DNA of 64,000 nt, from the NCBI GenBank assembly GCA_030690895.1, contig JAUYFQ010000012.1, forward strand, positions 1 to 64,000, read 5' to 3'. Shown here piece after piece: positions 55,054 through 61,919 of the stretch. Both the position numbers and the translations under genes were made by a program. Source of the stretch: Sulfuricellaceae bacterium. Lineage in GTDB: Bacteria; Pseudomonadota; Gammaproteobacteria; Burkholderiales; Sulfuricellaceae. A model generated the notes under the pieces. It did no database searches. It was not told where the DNA came from and was given only the letters and a program-made list of their open reading frames with translations. The first letter of the stretch is position 1, and each line of letters opens with the position of its first letter.

Positions 55054-56208
55054 ATGAAACTATCCTTTCTCGGCGGCCTCACCGCCCAACAGTTCCTGAA
55101 AGATTACTGGCAAAAAAAACCGCTTTTCGTGCGCGGTGCTTTTCCAGAATTTACCGGCCTGCTCTCACCCAATGAGCTGGCCGGATTGGCTTGCATGGAG
55201 GGAGCAGAATCTCGTCTGGTGCAGAACAAGGGAAATAAATGGACCTTGCGGCGCGGCCCCTTTGGAGACAAAGACTTCCAGAAACTGCCAAAAAAGAGTT
55301 GGACTCTGCTGGTCCAGGGCGTCAACCAGTTCCTGCCAGAAGGCACGGCTTTGATGGATGTCTTCGATTTTATTCCACGCGCGCGCCTGGATGACCTGAT
55401 GGCCAGCTATGCCCCGCAAGGCGGCAGCGTGGGGCCGCATTTCGACCCTTATGATGTCTTTCTGATTCAGGGGATCGGCCACCGTCGCTGGCAAATCAGC
55501 ACCCAGGAAGACCAGCGCCTGTTGCCAGATGCGCCACACAGGGTATTGCTGGATTTCAAACCGGAACAGGAGTGGATCACCGAGATGGGCGATTTGCTTT
55601 ATCTCCCGCCCCAGTGCGGCCATTACGGCCTGGCACTGGACGAGTGCATGACTTATTCGGTTGGCTTTCAGGCGCCTTATGCACAGGAACTCGCCAGTCA
55701 GTTCCTGATGTTTCTGCAGGATGAAATCAGGGTCGACGGCATCTATCAGGATCCCGACCTCAAGGCACAAGCTCACCCGTCTGAAATCAGTAAGGATATG
55801 ATAGCCAAGGTATCGGACATCCTGGGTGGCATCAAATGGGACGCCCAAACGGTTAGCCGCTTTCTCGGCACTTACTTGACCGAACCCAAGGTGGGCGTGG
55901 TTTTCAATCCGCCCAAACGCCCGTTGACGTTAGAAAAATTCGGGCAACGCGCACAGGAAACCGGGCTAAATCTGGCACTCACCAGCACCATGCTGTTCCA
56001 CGAGAATTGTTTTTATCTTAATGGTGAAAAACTGGCCGTAGCCAAGGAAGACAAGGCCACGCTGAGGGATTTTGCAGACACCCGACATTTGCCCGCAGAG
56101 AACTTGGCTGGGGAAAGTCTGGAAAACCAGTTTTATCAATGGTACCGTGCTGGTTATATCGTTCTGGAGAAGAGGTCACGTCATGACACCGGATCATCGC
56201 AAAATTGA
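55054..56208 (+). CDS. roxA: Ribosomal protein L16 3-hydroxylase (RoxA/YcfD-type cupin)
   Basis: This is a JmjC-type Fe(II)/2-oxoglutarate oxygenase resembling YcfD/RoxA, which hydroxylates an Arg of ribosomal protein L16. The 384-residue protein has HFDPYDVFLIQGIGHRRWQI with the His-x-Asp metal pair, the distal His in YLPPQCGHYGLALDE, and a C-terminal winged-helix-like domain. The N-terminal part (FLKDYWQKKPLFVRGAFPEF) is typical. The gene overlaps the next one by 26 bases. Confidence 0.92.
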   Translation: MKLSFLGGLTAQQFLKDYWQKKPLFVRGAFPEFTGLLSPNELAGLACMEGAESRLVQNKGNKWTLRRGPFGDKDFQKLPKKSWTLLVQGVNQFLPEGTALMDVFDFIPRARLDDLMASYAPQGGSVGPHFDPYDVFLIQGIGHRRWQISTQEDQRLLPDAPHRVLLDFKPEQEWITEMGDLLYLPPQCGHYGLALDECMTYSVGFQAPYAQELASQFLMFLQDEIRVDGIYQDPDLKAQAHPSEISKDMIAKVSDILGGIKWDAQTVSRFLGTYLTEPKVGVVFNPPKRPLTLEKFGQRAQETGLNLALTSTMLFHENCFYLNGEKLAVAKEDKATLRDFADTRHLPAENLAGESLENQFYQWYRAGYIVLEKRSRHDTGSSQN

Positions 56209-56665
56209 GGCGCTTTCCGATTACGGCCAAGCAGTTGACGAGATCATCGGCCTGGCGACCCATTCCTTGAAGATTTTCGATATCAACCTCCGTGGCGCGG
56301 GCTACAACAGTCCGGTGCGGATCGAACTGCTGCAGAATTTTCTCCACCTCAACCGCGCCAATCGACTCATCATCATCCTGCACGACACGAATTACCTGCA
56401 AAGGGAATGCCCCCGACTTATCGGCCTGCTGCGACTGTTCAGCCACTCAAGCAGCGTTTATCAGACCACCGACGAGGCCAAATCTGTCAGTGACCCGTTT
56501 ATCATTGCCGACGAAACACACTACCTGCACCGCTTTCATTACGAATACCCGCGCGCCCTGCTCGCACTGAATGACCCGGAAGGTGCGCTGGATACCTCCC
56601 GACGCTTCAATGAAATTCTGAACGCTTCCGAACCCTCCGCGCCAGCAACCACGCTAGGCCTGTAG
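56183..56665 (+). CDS. Phospholipase-D-like small protein next to roxA
   Basis: The 160-residue product (MTPDHRKIEALSDYGQAVDE) has a short alpha-beta layout with IIGLATHSLKIFDINLRGAG and LIIILHDTNYLQRECPRLIG. It looks like the small PLD-like DUF7931 proteins that follow cupin genes in betaproteobacteria. It lacks an obvious HKD motif, so catalysis is doubtful. GGAGAAGAGG precedes the Met at 56183, inside the end of roxA, so translation is coupled. The function is unknown. Confidence 0.8.
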   Translation: MTPDHRKIEALSDYGQAVDEIIGLATHSLKIFDINLRGAGYNSPVRIELLQNFLHLNRANRLIIILHDTNYLQRECPRLIGLLRLFSHSSSVYQTTDEAKSVSDPFIIADETHYLHRFHYEYPRALLALNDPEGALDTSRRFNEILNASEPSAPATTLGL

Positions 56666-56804
56666 CAATATTTTCTTCAGTAAATTATCGCGAACTCGCT
56701 ATAAATCACTCAAAAAAACATGTAGAATATCGCGGTCGGTTGGCGCCCCAGATATTCTGGAATAACCGATCCATGTACAACTGAAAATTTTCGAAGGAAA
56801 TACA

Positions 56805-57023
56805 ATGAAACATTCCGTACTGCTTGCCGCTCTGTTGGCTCTGTCCCTGTCTGCTTGTGGCAAAAAAGAAGAAGCTGCTCCTGCTCCTGCTGTTGAGCCA
56901 GTTCCTGCTGCTGCTCCTGCCCCTGAAGCTGCTGCTCCTGCCGCACCTGCTGCTGACGCTGCTGCCGCACCTGCTGCTGACGCTGCTGCTGCTCCTGCCG
57001 CACCTGCTCCTGCCGCCAAGTAA
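56805..57023 (+). CDS. Small Ala/Pro-rich lipoprotein
   Basis: The 72-residue product has a lipoprotein signal peptide (MKHSVLLAALLALSLSACGK) with lipobox LSAC. The mature part is low complexity: KKEEAAPAPAVEPVPAAAPA followed by repeats of AAPAADAA and APAAPAPAAK. AAGGAA precedes the start and a clear terminator follows, so it is a single-gene transcript. Such proteins are common and abundant in betaproteobacteria; function is not known. The repeats invite length change by slippage. Confidence 0.85.
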   Translation: MKHSVLLAALLALSLSACGKKEEAAPAPAVEPVPAAAPAPEAAAPAAPAADAAAAPAADAAAAPAAPAPAAK

Positions 57024-57038
57024 TTTTGGCTGCATGAA

Positions 57039-57066
57039 AAAACCGGCCTCTGGCCGGTTTTTTTTC
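57039..57066 (+). terminator. Rho-independent terminator after the lipoprotein gene
   Basis: AAAACCGGCC-TCT-GGCCGGTTTT (57039-57062) continues into a run of T. It is a textbook terminator, 15 bases after the lipoprotein stop. Confidence 0.93.
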
Positions 57067-57081
57067 GCCCTTATTTCTGCT

Positions 57082-57852
57082 TCATACGACAGATCGCCAA
57101 GCCAGTCCGCACTCCTGGTCCGCGACCGCTATCCACTCATCACTACAATTGATCGCCCGACCTAAAGCGCGCCTCGCCAACTCAGGTGAATTATTCTTCT
57201 CGCTCAGGTGCGCAGCCACAATATGTTGCAGCAAGCTGGTATCGAGCTTGCATAGAACATCTGCCGCCGCCACGTTGTCAAGATGGCCAAGTCGTCCGCC
57301 AACTCGTTGTTTCAAACTCGATGGATAAGGGCCATTCTGCAACATTTCGGCATCATGGTTGCATTCCAGAAACAGCGCGTGGCAGCGACTCAGCATACTT
57401 TCAATATGGGGAGTCGAGCACCCCGTATCGGTCAGCACCCCCAATTGAAAATTGCCATCACTGAACACAAATTGCGCAGGTTCGCGCGCATCATGCGGGA
57501 CGGGAAACGGGGAAATTTCAATTTCCCCAATGGAAAATCGCTGGTGAGTTTCAAACAGATGGACAGATGATAATCCCTGGAGCGTCTTGTTCGCCTGGCT
57601 GTAGGTACCATGCGTCACCCACACGGGGAGATTGAATTTGCGAGCCAGAACCCCGACTCCACCCACATGATCAGCATGCTCATGGGTCACCAGGATCGCA
57701 TTCAAACTGTCAGATTCAATGCCAAGACGAGCCAGCCGCTGTATTGTTTCGCGCAGGGTAAAACCACAGTCAAGCAGAATACGCGTCTGGCTGACCTCGA
57801 CAATCAGCGCATTTCCCCGACTACCGCTGCCGAGCGACGCAAAACGTATCAT
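57082..57852 (-). CDS. Metallo-beta-lactamase fold hydrolase (YycJ/WalJ-like)
   Basis: The 256-residue protein starts MIRFASLGSGSRGNALIVEV and carries the metal motif THEHADH, with downstream ligands in VPHDAREPAQFVF, TDTGCSTPHI and LECNHDAEML. The size and start resemble the YycJ/WalJ proteins, thought to be exonucleases. It is convergent with the lipoprotein gene. A terminator-like hairpin sits just upstream on the same strand, so it has its own promoter. Confidence 0.88.
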   Translation of the reverse strand: MIRFASLGSGSRGNALIVEVSQTRILLDCGFTLRETIQRLARLGIESDSLNAILVTHEHADHVGGVGVLARKFNLPVWVTHGTYSQANKTLQGLSSVHLFETHQRFSIGEIEISPFPVPHDAREPAQFVFSDGNFQLGVLTDTGCSTPHIESMLSRCHALFLECNHDAEMLQNGPYPSSLKQRVGGRLGHLDNVAAADVLCKLDTSLLQHIVAAHLSEKNNSPELARRALGRAINCSDEWIAVADQECGLAWRSVV

Positions 57853-57855
57853 TCT

Positions 57856-57886
57856 AAAAAAACCGCAGGCCAGCCAGGCTGGCCTG
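57856..57886 (-). terminator. Terminator upstream of the metallo-hydrolase gene
   Basis: On the reverse strand AGGCCAGCC-T-GGCTGGCCT is followed by GCGG and a run of seven T (57862-57856). It would end a leftward transcript from the XRE pair region before the hydrolase gene. Confidence 0.65.
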
Positions 57887-58239
57887 ATGGTTGACGCCTG
57901 ATCACCTCAACTGCTCGCATGACAGGCATCACCGGATTCGATTGATAAAAAGCCACCCTCATATGCCAAAAGCACAGGCCCCAGCTTGCACCGCTTGCCA
58001 CAAAAAATCTTGGTGGCAAACTTGAACTCGGCAGCATCCACTTCAAGGAAGTTTTTCATTGCATGGGTCTTTCCGAATCAACCGAATGTTTCGGCGGCAT
58101 TTGCACAGATAAGGCGCTGGCGGCGTGAACGTCCCGATTTTCGGCGGTATGTTTCCCCGACCGAGAATCAGTCCTTCCTTGCTTTTTGGATAAGGCTTCA
58201 TCATTTTTATTTCGGCGTCCTGGCACTGTCAGATATACC
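57887..58239. other. Gap without a clear gene
   Basis: The reading frames here are short. One plus frame ending near 58128 gives KNLGGKLELGSIHFKEVFHC then MGLSESTECFGGICTDKALA, which looks protein-like but has no start codon. It may be the end of a deleted gene. No repeat or RNA gene was recognised. Confidence 0.4.
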
Positions 58240-58464
58240 TCAACCCGTCGTCCGCAATCTGACTCCGAAATCCGCAATGCCCAGCTTGAACAGCAGTTTC
58301 GCCGCCGCATCCAGTGTCTTGAATTCCCGCGTTTCCCGCTTGCCGGTTTCCAGCGGCTTGCCATCGGCCACGATCATGTAGCCCTGCGACATCACCGCGT
58401 AATGCACCTGCACCTGTTTGATGGCGCGTGCATCCAGCAGCAGTTTCATTTCCCGTTCGGTCAT
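58240..58464 (-). CDS. Unknown 74-residue partner of an XRE regulator
   Basis: The product starts MTEREMKLLLDARAIKQVQV and ends KLGIADFGVRLRTTG. I do not recognise the family. It is a compact, basic, alpha-beta-looking protein with no Cys and no membrane segment. Its ATG overlaps the stop of the upstream XRE gene (ATGA), so the two are translated together. That layout resembles small toxin-antitoxin or plasmid control pairs, but nothing in this protein proves it. Confidence 0.65.
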   Translation of the reverse strand: MTEREMKLLLDARAIKQVQVHYAVMSQGYMIVADGKPLETGKRETREFKTLDAAAKLLFKLGIADFGVRLRTTG

Positions 58465-58709
58465 GACGCCCCCTTCTCTTCCCGCCCCAGCACCCCGAAA
58501 AGATCGCCTTGATCCACCAGCACCAGCAAGTCGCCCGGCTTGACCTGGAGAAATTGGCATAGCTTGCCCAGCACTTCGCGGTCGAAGCTGCTGACCCGGT
58601 CGTTGTAATAACGATCCAGCGTGGCTCGGGCAACGCCGGTCGCCCGGCAGACATCGGAGACTTTGAGGCGCTTGGCGCCGAGAATGGTGGAAAGACGGCA
58701 GGAAATCAT
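58461..58709 (-). CDS. Small XRE-family HTH regulator
   Basis: The 82-residue protein is a Cro/CI-type helix-turn-helix: LGAKRLKVSDVCRATGVARA then TLDRYYNDRVSSFDREVLGK, followed by LCQFLQVKPGDLLVLVDQGD. It matches the YozG/YjzC-like XRE class, where the second helix reads VARATLDRYY. It is the first gene of a two-gene unit with the 74-residue protein and may repress this unit. Confidence 0.82.
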   Translation of the reverse strand: MISCRLSTILGAKRLKVSDVCRATGVARATLDRYYNDRVSSFDREVLGKLCQFLQVKPGDLLVLVDQGDLFGVLGREEKGAS

Positions 58710-58799
58710 TTATTCGCATAATTATTGATCGAGTGCGATCAATATATGCCATAAAAAAACAAATGTCGAGCGTTGTTGAAGACGGGGTTTATCGTTAAC

Positions 58800-58937
58800 G
58801 TAAAACAACGCGAAGCGTTGCCCTCGTCCCCCTCTCCCTTCGGGGGAGGGCTGGGGTGGGGGGAAACTGTCATGGCGATACCCATGGGCACAAGAGCGAT
58901 GTTTCATAATTTGGGGCGGCGTTTCGCCATGACAGTT
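58800..58937. repeat. Composite repeat, second copy of the 18735-18843 unit
   Basis: It starts ACGCGAAGCGTTGCCCTCGT, then CCCCCTCTCCC with GGGGGAGGG. A 73-bp element follows with perfect 14-bp ends AACTGTCATGGCGA and TCGCCATGACAGTT. Inside is ATACCC-AT-GGGCACAAG (58878-58894) and CATAATTTGG, as in the first copy. It sits between the XRE gene and the broken parE. Confidence 0.88.
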
Positions 58938-58956
58938 AAACGCGAAGGCGCGGGGA

Positions 58957-59277
58957 TTACGGGGCTTGTAGCAAACGCCGCTCACCTCGCCCGTTGCTGC
59001 CACACCGCCGGTTTGCGGGCGCTATGAAATTATGAAATACGGTCAGCACAACGATGTGCTGATTCCGCTCACGGAAATAAACACTGTAGGGGAATCGCCG
59101 TGTGACGGCCTTGCGCACGTCGCGGTACAAAATGGGGAATTGTTCGGGGTTACTGGCAATGAGATGAATCAAGCGTTCAATTTCAGCAAGGAACTCCAAT
59201 CCAAGACCGGCGCGTTCTTGCTCATACCAATCGCCGGCTTCGTCAAACTCGCGCCGCGCCTGCCGACCGGAAAACAA
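58957..59277 (-). pseudogene. ParE/RelE-type toxin gene frameshifted by an 8-bp tandem duplication
   Basis: The frame encodes ARREFDEAGDWYEQERAGLG, FPILYRDVRKAVTRRFPYSV and YFRERNQHIVVLTVFH, a ParE/RelE-fold toxin. An exact direct duplication TATGAAAT-TATGAAAT (59023-59038) then shifts the frame, so the end reads NFIAPANRRCGS instead of the family-like SARKPAVWQQRAR that one copy would give. The N-terminus is also doubtful: the open frame starts at a TTG (59277), and an ATG at 59287 reaches the same protein only if one base is removed. The toxin is probably inactive. Confidence 0.75.
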
Positions 59278-59311
59278 CCTGGCACATTATCGCTGCCAGC
59301 GTGCCTCAGCT

Positions 59312-59452
59312 TCAGTCTCGAGGCTTCCCATGGGATGGTGTCGCCCGGTGCGGCTGCCCTGCCTGGCGCAACAAAAATTCATTCAGCACAGCATCGCCAC
59401 AATCAAACCCCTCGCGCCGATGCTGGACATTCAACAGCTGGATGGCGACCAC
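59312..59452 (-). pseudogene. Truncated TacT-type GNAT toxin gene
   Basis: Directly after the tacA stop, the same frame reads VVAIQLLNVQHRREGFDCGD and AVLNEFLLRQAGQPHR before diverging and ending at 59312. This is the start of the GNAT acetyltransferase toxins that pair with DUF1778 antitoxins; the acetyl-CoA binding part is gone. The break is near 59336, where the sequence of the next toxin region begins. Confidence 0.7.
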
Positions 59453-59455
59453 CGC

Positions 59456-59722
59456 TCAACGACGCGCCATCAGTTCGCGCAGAGCGGGCTTCGGCTGGGG
59501 TGGATTTTCAATGGACGAGGTGAATGCCTCAAAATCCCGTTCGGTCATCAACAACGTGTTGCTTTCAGTCACAATACGGCGCGCGGCCTCATAGGCGTTT
59601 TGCAGCATGAAGCTGGAAACCGTCGTTCCCATCAATGCTGCGGCACGCTCGATCATCGCCTTCGCTTCGGTACTCGTGCGCAAATTGATCCGGGCTGATT
59701 CGCTGGCAAGGGTTCTGGACAT
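59456..59722 (-). CDS. DUF1778 antitoxin (TacA-like), orphaned
   Basis: The 88-residue product has a ribbon-helix-helix N-terminus (ARINLRTSTEAKAMIERAAA, LMGTTVSSFMLQNAYEAARR) and a toxin-binding C-terminal tail (ALRELMARR). AGGAGA precedes 59722. In TacAT systems the antitoxin covers a GNAT toxin that acetylates charged tRNA. Here the following toxin gene keeps only its first 35 or so codons, so the antitoxin stands alone. Confidence 0.88.
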   Translation of the reverse strand: MSRTLASESARINLRTSTEAKAMIERAAALMGTTVSSFMLQNAYEAARRIVTESNTLLMTERDFEAFTSSIENPPQPKPALRELMARR

Positions 59723-59873
59723 GGCAAAGTCTCCTGAAACAGATGCCGTAATTGTACGTCAAGTTTACGCACAATAATCAATCTCGGTGTAACCGCAAGT
59801 GCAATGGATTGTGGGGTAACCCGCCATCGGCTTGCTGGCCGAAGACGGTGAAATAGCTACGCCTGTGCGCCTG

Positions 59874-61919
59874 TCAGTCCGCCAGTGCTTTCAATAAAGC
59901 ATCCTTAGCATCCTGGTAGAACTCAATATCCAGCCGCGTCGCCATGTCATCAGACAAATCGAACAACTGGCGTCGGCACGACACTGGTAGCAGCAACGAT
60001 TTCGCACCCTTTTCCACGGCCATTTCGGCTAGGCTGACAGCGTTGTGAATCGGCTCGATGGTGCCACCAAGCGTAACCTCACCGACCACCACTAAGCCGC
60101 CGCGCACTGATTTTCGCAACAGTGCGCTGCACAGCGCGATCAGAGACGACACGCCAGTCTTCGCGCCGCTTTTGGCAGCATCGAACCCACGCAGCTGCAC
60201 AGAGAATTCGTGGGAACGCGGGTCACGGTCACCTACCAACTGCATGGCGCGGGCGTAGAGGTTTTGCTCGGCGCAGCGAATGGACTCCTGAAATGCTTGG
60301 GGCACTGGTTTATTGAGGACGCGTACGCCGCTACCGGGTCCTTCGGTGACTTCAAGGCGGAACAGGCCGGGGTGTTCATCTTGCCCTCCTGGAGAGAGCG
60401 CCCAGATTTGTCCGGCCTCAAGCGGTTCGTCGCCGATACCGCCCTGGCTTTGTAGCTCTGGGGTTGAGACGAACTTTTCTACCCCTTCGGCACCGAGCGT
60501 ATAGCTGAAGTGGGTGTTGCGGAATTCTGCTGCACCGATGCGTTTCTGTTGTTCCTTAACCCGGCGGCGTACTTCAAGAGCCAGACGCACTGCCCATTCC
60601 AGATCTTCGTCGCTGACTACCGCGTCCTGCCCCGGATAGATCAGCTTCAACAGCCCACTGATGGTTTTGTTAACGCCGTTGATGTCCCGCCCGGACAGCG
60701 CGCCGCCAAAGAACACACGGTTTTGCAGCACGGCCAGGCGGCTTTGGCTACGCAGTTGCGTGAAGCATTCAGAGAGAAAGTCGCTGACCAGGCCGAAGTG
60801 GTCGGTGAAAATCTCGGGCTTGAGCTTGGGCACGTCCCATCCGGGCAGGTAGCAATGGATGCGATCCATAAACGCCGTGTCATCGCGCATCTCAGGCGGT
60901 AGGGGTTGGAACAGATGGCCGATGCGTTGCTGGTGTTCCACATCCACCTCGAAGTTGCCAACCATGACAATGGAGCCATCAGCGCGAATGCTTTCCTTGC
61001 CGCGCGAGAACTCACCGGACTCCATGTAGCCCTTCATGATGTTTACGCCATCCTTCTGGTCGAAGGAAATACCTGAAACCTCGTCAAAGCACACCACGTC
61101 GTACTGGCACACCAACCCCCGCTGACCGTTGGCATTGTTGACGAACATGCGTGCTACTGTCGCCTTGCCACCGGAAACCAGATGGGCATAAGGCGAAACC
61201 TGCTGGAATAGATGCGACTTGCCAGTGCCACGCGGGCCGATCTCGACCATGTTGTAGTTGCGTTCGACGAATGGCACCATGCGCAGCAGCATGGCGTCCT
61301 TGCCCCGTTCCGTCAGTTGCGCAGGCTCGATGCCGATGGAGCGCAGCAGAAAATCCTTCCACTCGGCGGTAGAAAGCTTTGCCCGTGCCACGGCCATCTT
61401 GTCGAGCACATCACGCTGGGAAAGCTGGATCGCCCGCAGGCCATCAACACCGAAAGACCTGCCGTTTTTTTCCTGAGCGATGATCGCATCGTAACCCAGC
61501 GTCACCTCGGCATAAAAACCGCCGGTCAACATGCGCTGATGCTCGGTGACCAGTTCCGCCGAGATACGCACATCTCGCAGCTTCAGCGAAGGCAGCTCGG
61601 CGACGTAGGAATCAGTTTTCGCATCAAGTCGCGCCGAGATGATGTCAATGATGCGAACCTGTCCTTTCTCTTTCGCGATGGACTTGATCAGTTCCTCGTT
61701 GCCAGCCCGCACGGTGCGTTCGGAAAGCTGGCGCTGAACAATGGCCAGTCCTTCCTGAATCTCGGTTTCATCAGTGGTGGCGCAGTACCGGCCGAGCATG
61801 AATTCGACCACATAAGTGGGCACGGGAAACTGGCGCGAAAACTGGCGTACCAGGTCCTTGCGCACGATATAGCCATCGAAGGCATCCGCAGCCTTGCGGT
61901 CCAGGTCGTCAAGCTCCAT
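59874..61919 (-). CDS. brxL: BREX system Lon-related protein BrxL
   Basis: BrxL is the AAA+ protein of type 1 BREX phage defence. The product of about 681 residues starts MELDDLDRKAADAFDGYIVR. The Walker A is EIGPRGTGKSHLF and the Walker B region DVVCFDEVSGI. The C-terminal Lon-like domain lacks the usual catalytic residues: the Ser motif GPSAG of Lon is GAKTG here (AKSGAKTGVSSLI), and the Lys region GGLKEK is HNAVSLAEM. It therefore probably lacks Lon-type proteolysis. The start overlaps the pglZ stop by 11 bases, as expected for a BREX operon. Confidence 0.93.
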   Translation of the reverse strand: MELDDLDRKAADAFDGYIVRKDLVRQFSRQFPVPTYVVEFMLGRYCATTDETEIQEGLAIVQRQLSERTVRAGNEELIKSIAKEKGQVRIIDIISARLDAKTDSYVAELPSLKLRDVRISAELVTEHQRMLTGGFYAEVTLGYDAIIAQEKNGRSFGVDGLRAIQLSQRDVLDKMAVARAKLSTAEWKDFLLRSIGIEPAQLTERGKDAMLLRMVPFVERNYNMVEIGPRGTGKSHLFQQVSPYAHLVSGGKATVARMFVNNANGQRGLVCQYDVVCFDEVSGISFDQKDGVNIMKGYMESGEFSRGKESIRADGSIVMVGNFEVDVEHQQRIGHLFQPLPPEMRDDTAFMDRIHCYLPGWDVPKLKPEIFTDHFGLVSDFLSECFTQLRSQSRLAVLQNRVFFGGALSGRDINGVNKTISGLLKLIYPGQDAVVSDEDLEWAVRLALEVRRRVKEQQKRIGAAEFRNTHFSYTLGAEGVEKFVSTPELQSQGGIGDEPLEAGQIWALSPGGQDEHPGLFRLEVTEGPGSGVRVLNKPVPQAFQESIRCAEQNLYARAMQLVGDRDPRSHEFSVQLRGFDAAKSGAKTGVSSLIALCSALLRKSVRGGLVVVGEVTLGGTIEPIHNAVSLAEMAVEKGAKSLLLPVSCRRQLFDLSDDMATRLDIEFYQDAKDALLKALAD

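Noticed and set aside
56706-57035. Reverse-strand frames of about 100 codons opposite the lipoprotein gene
   Set aside because: They are translations of the low-complexity GCT/CCT repeat on the wrong strand; the plus frame has a lipobox, ribosome site and terminator.
930-58937. Repeats as CRISPR arrays
   Set aside because: The units are isolated palindromes at scattered sites; there are no regularly spaced direct repeats with unique spacers and no cas genes.
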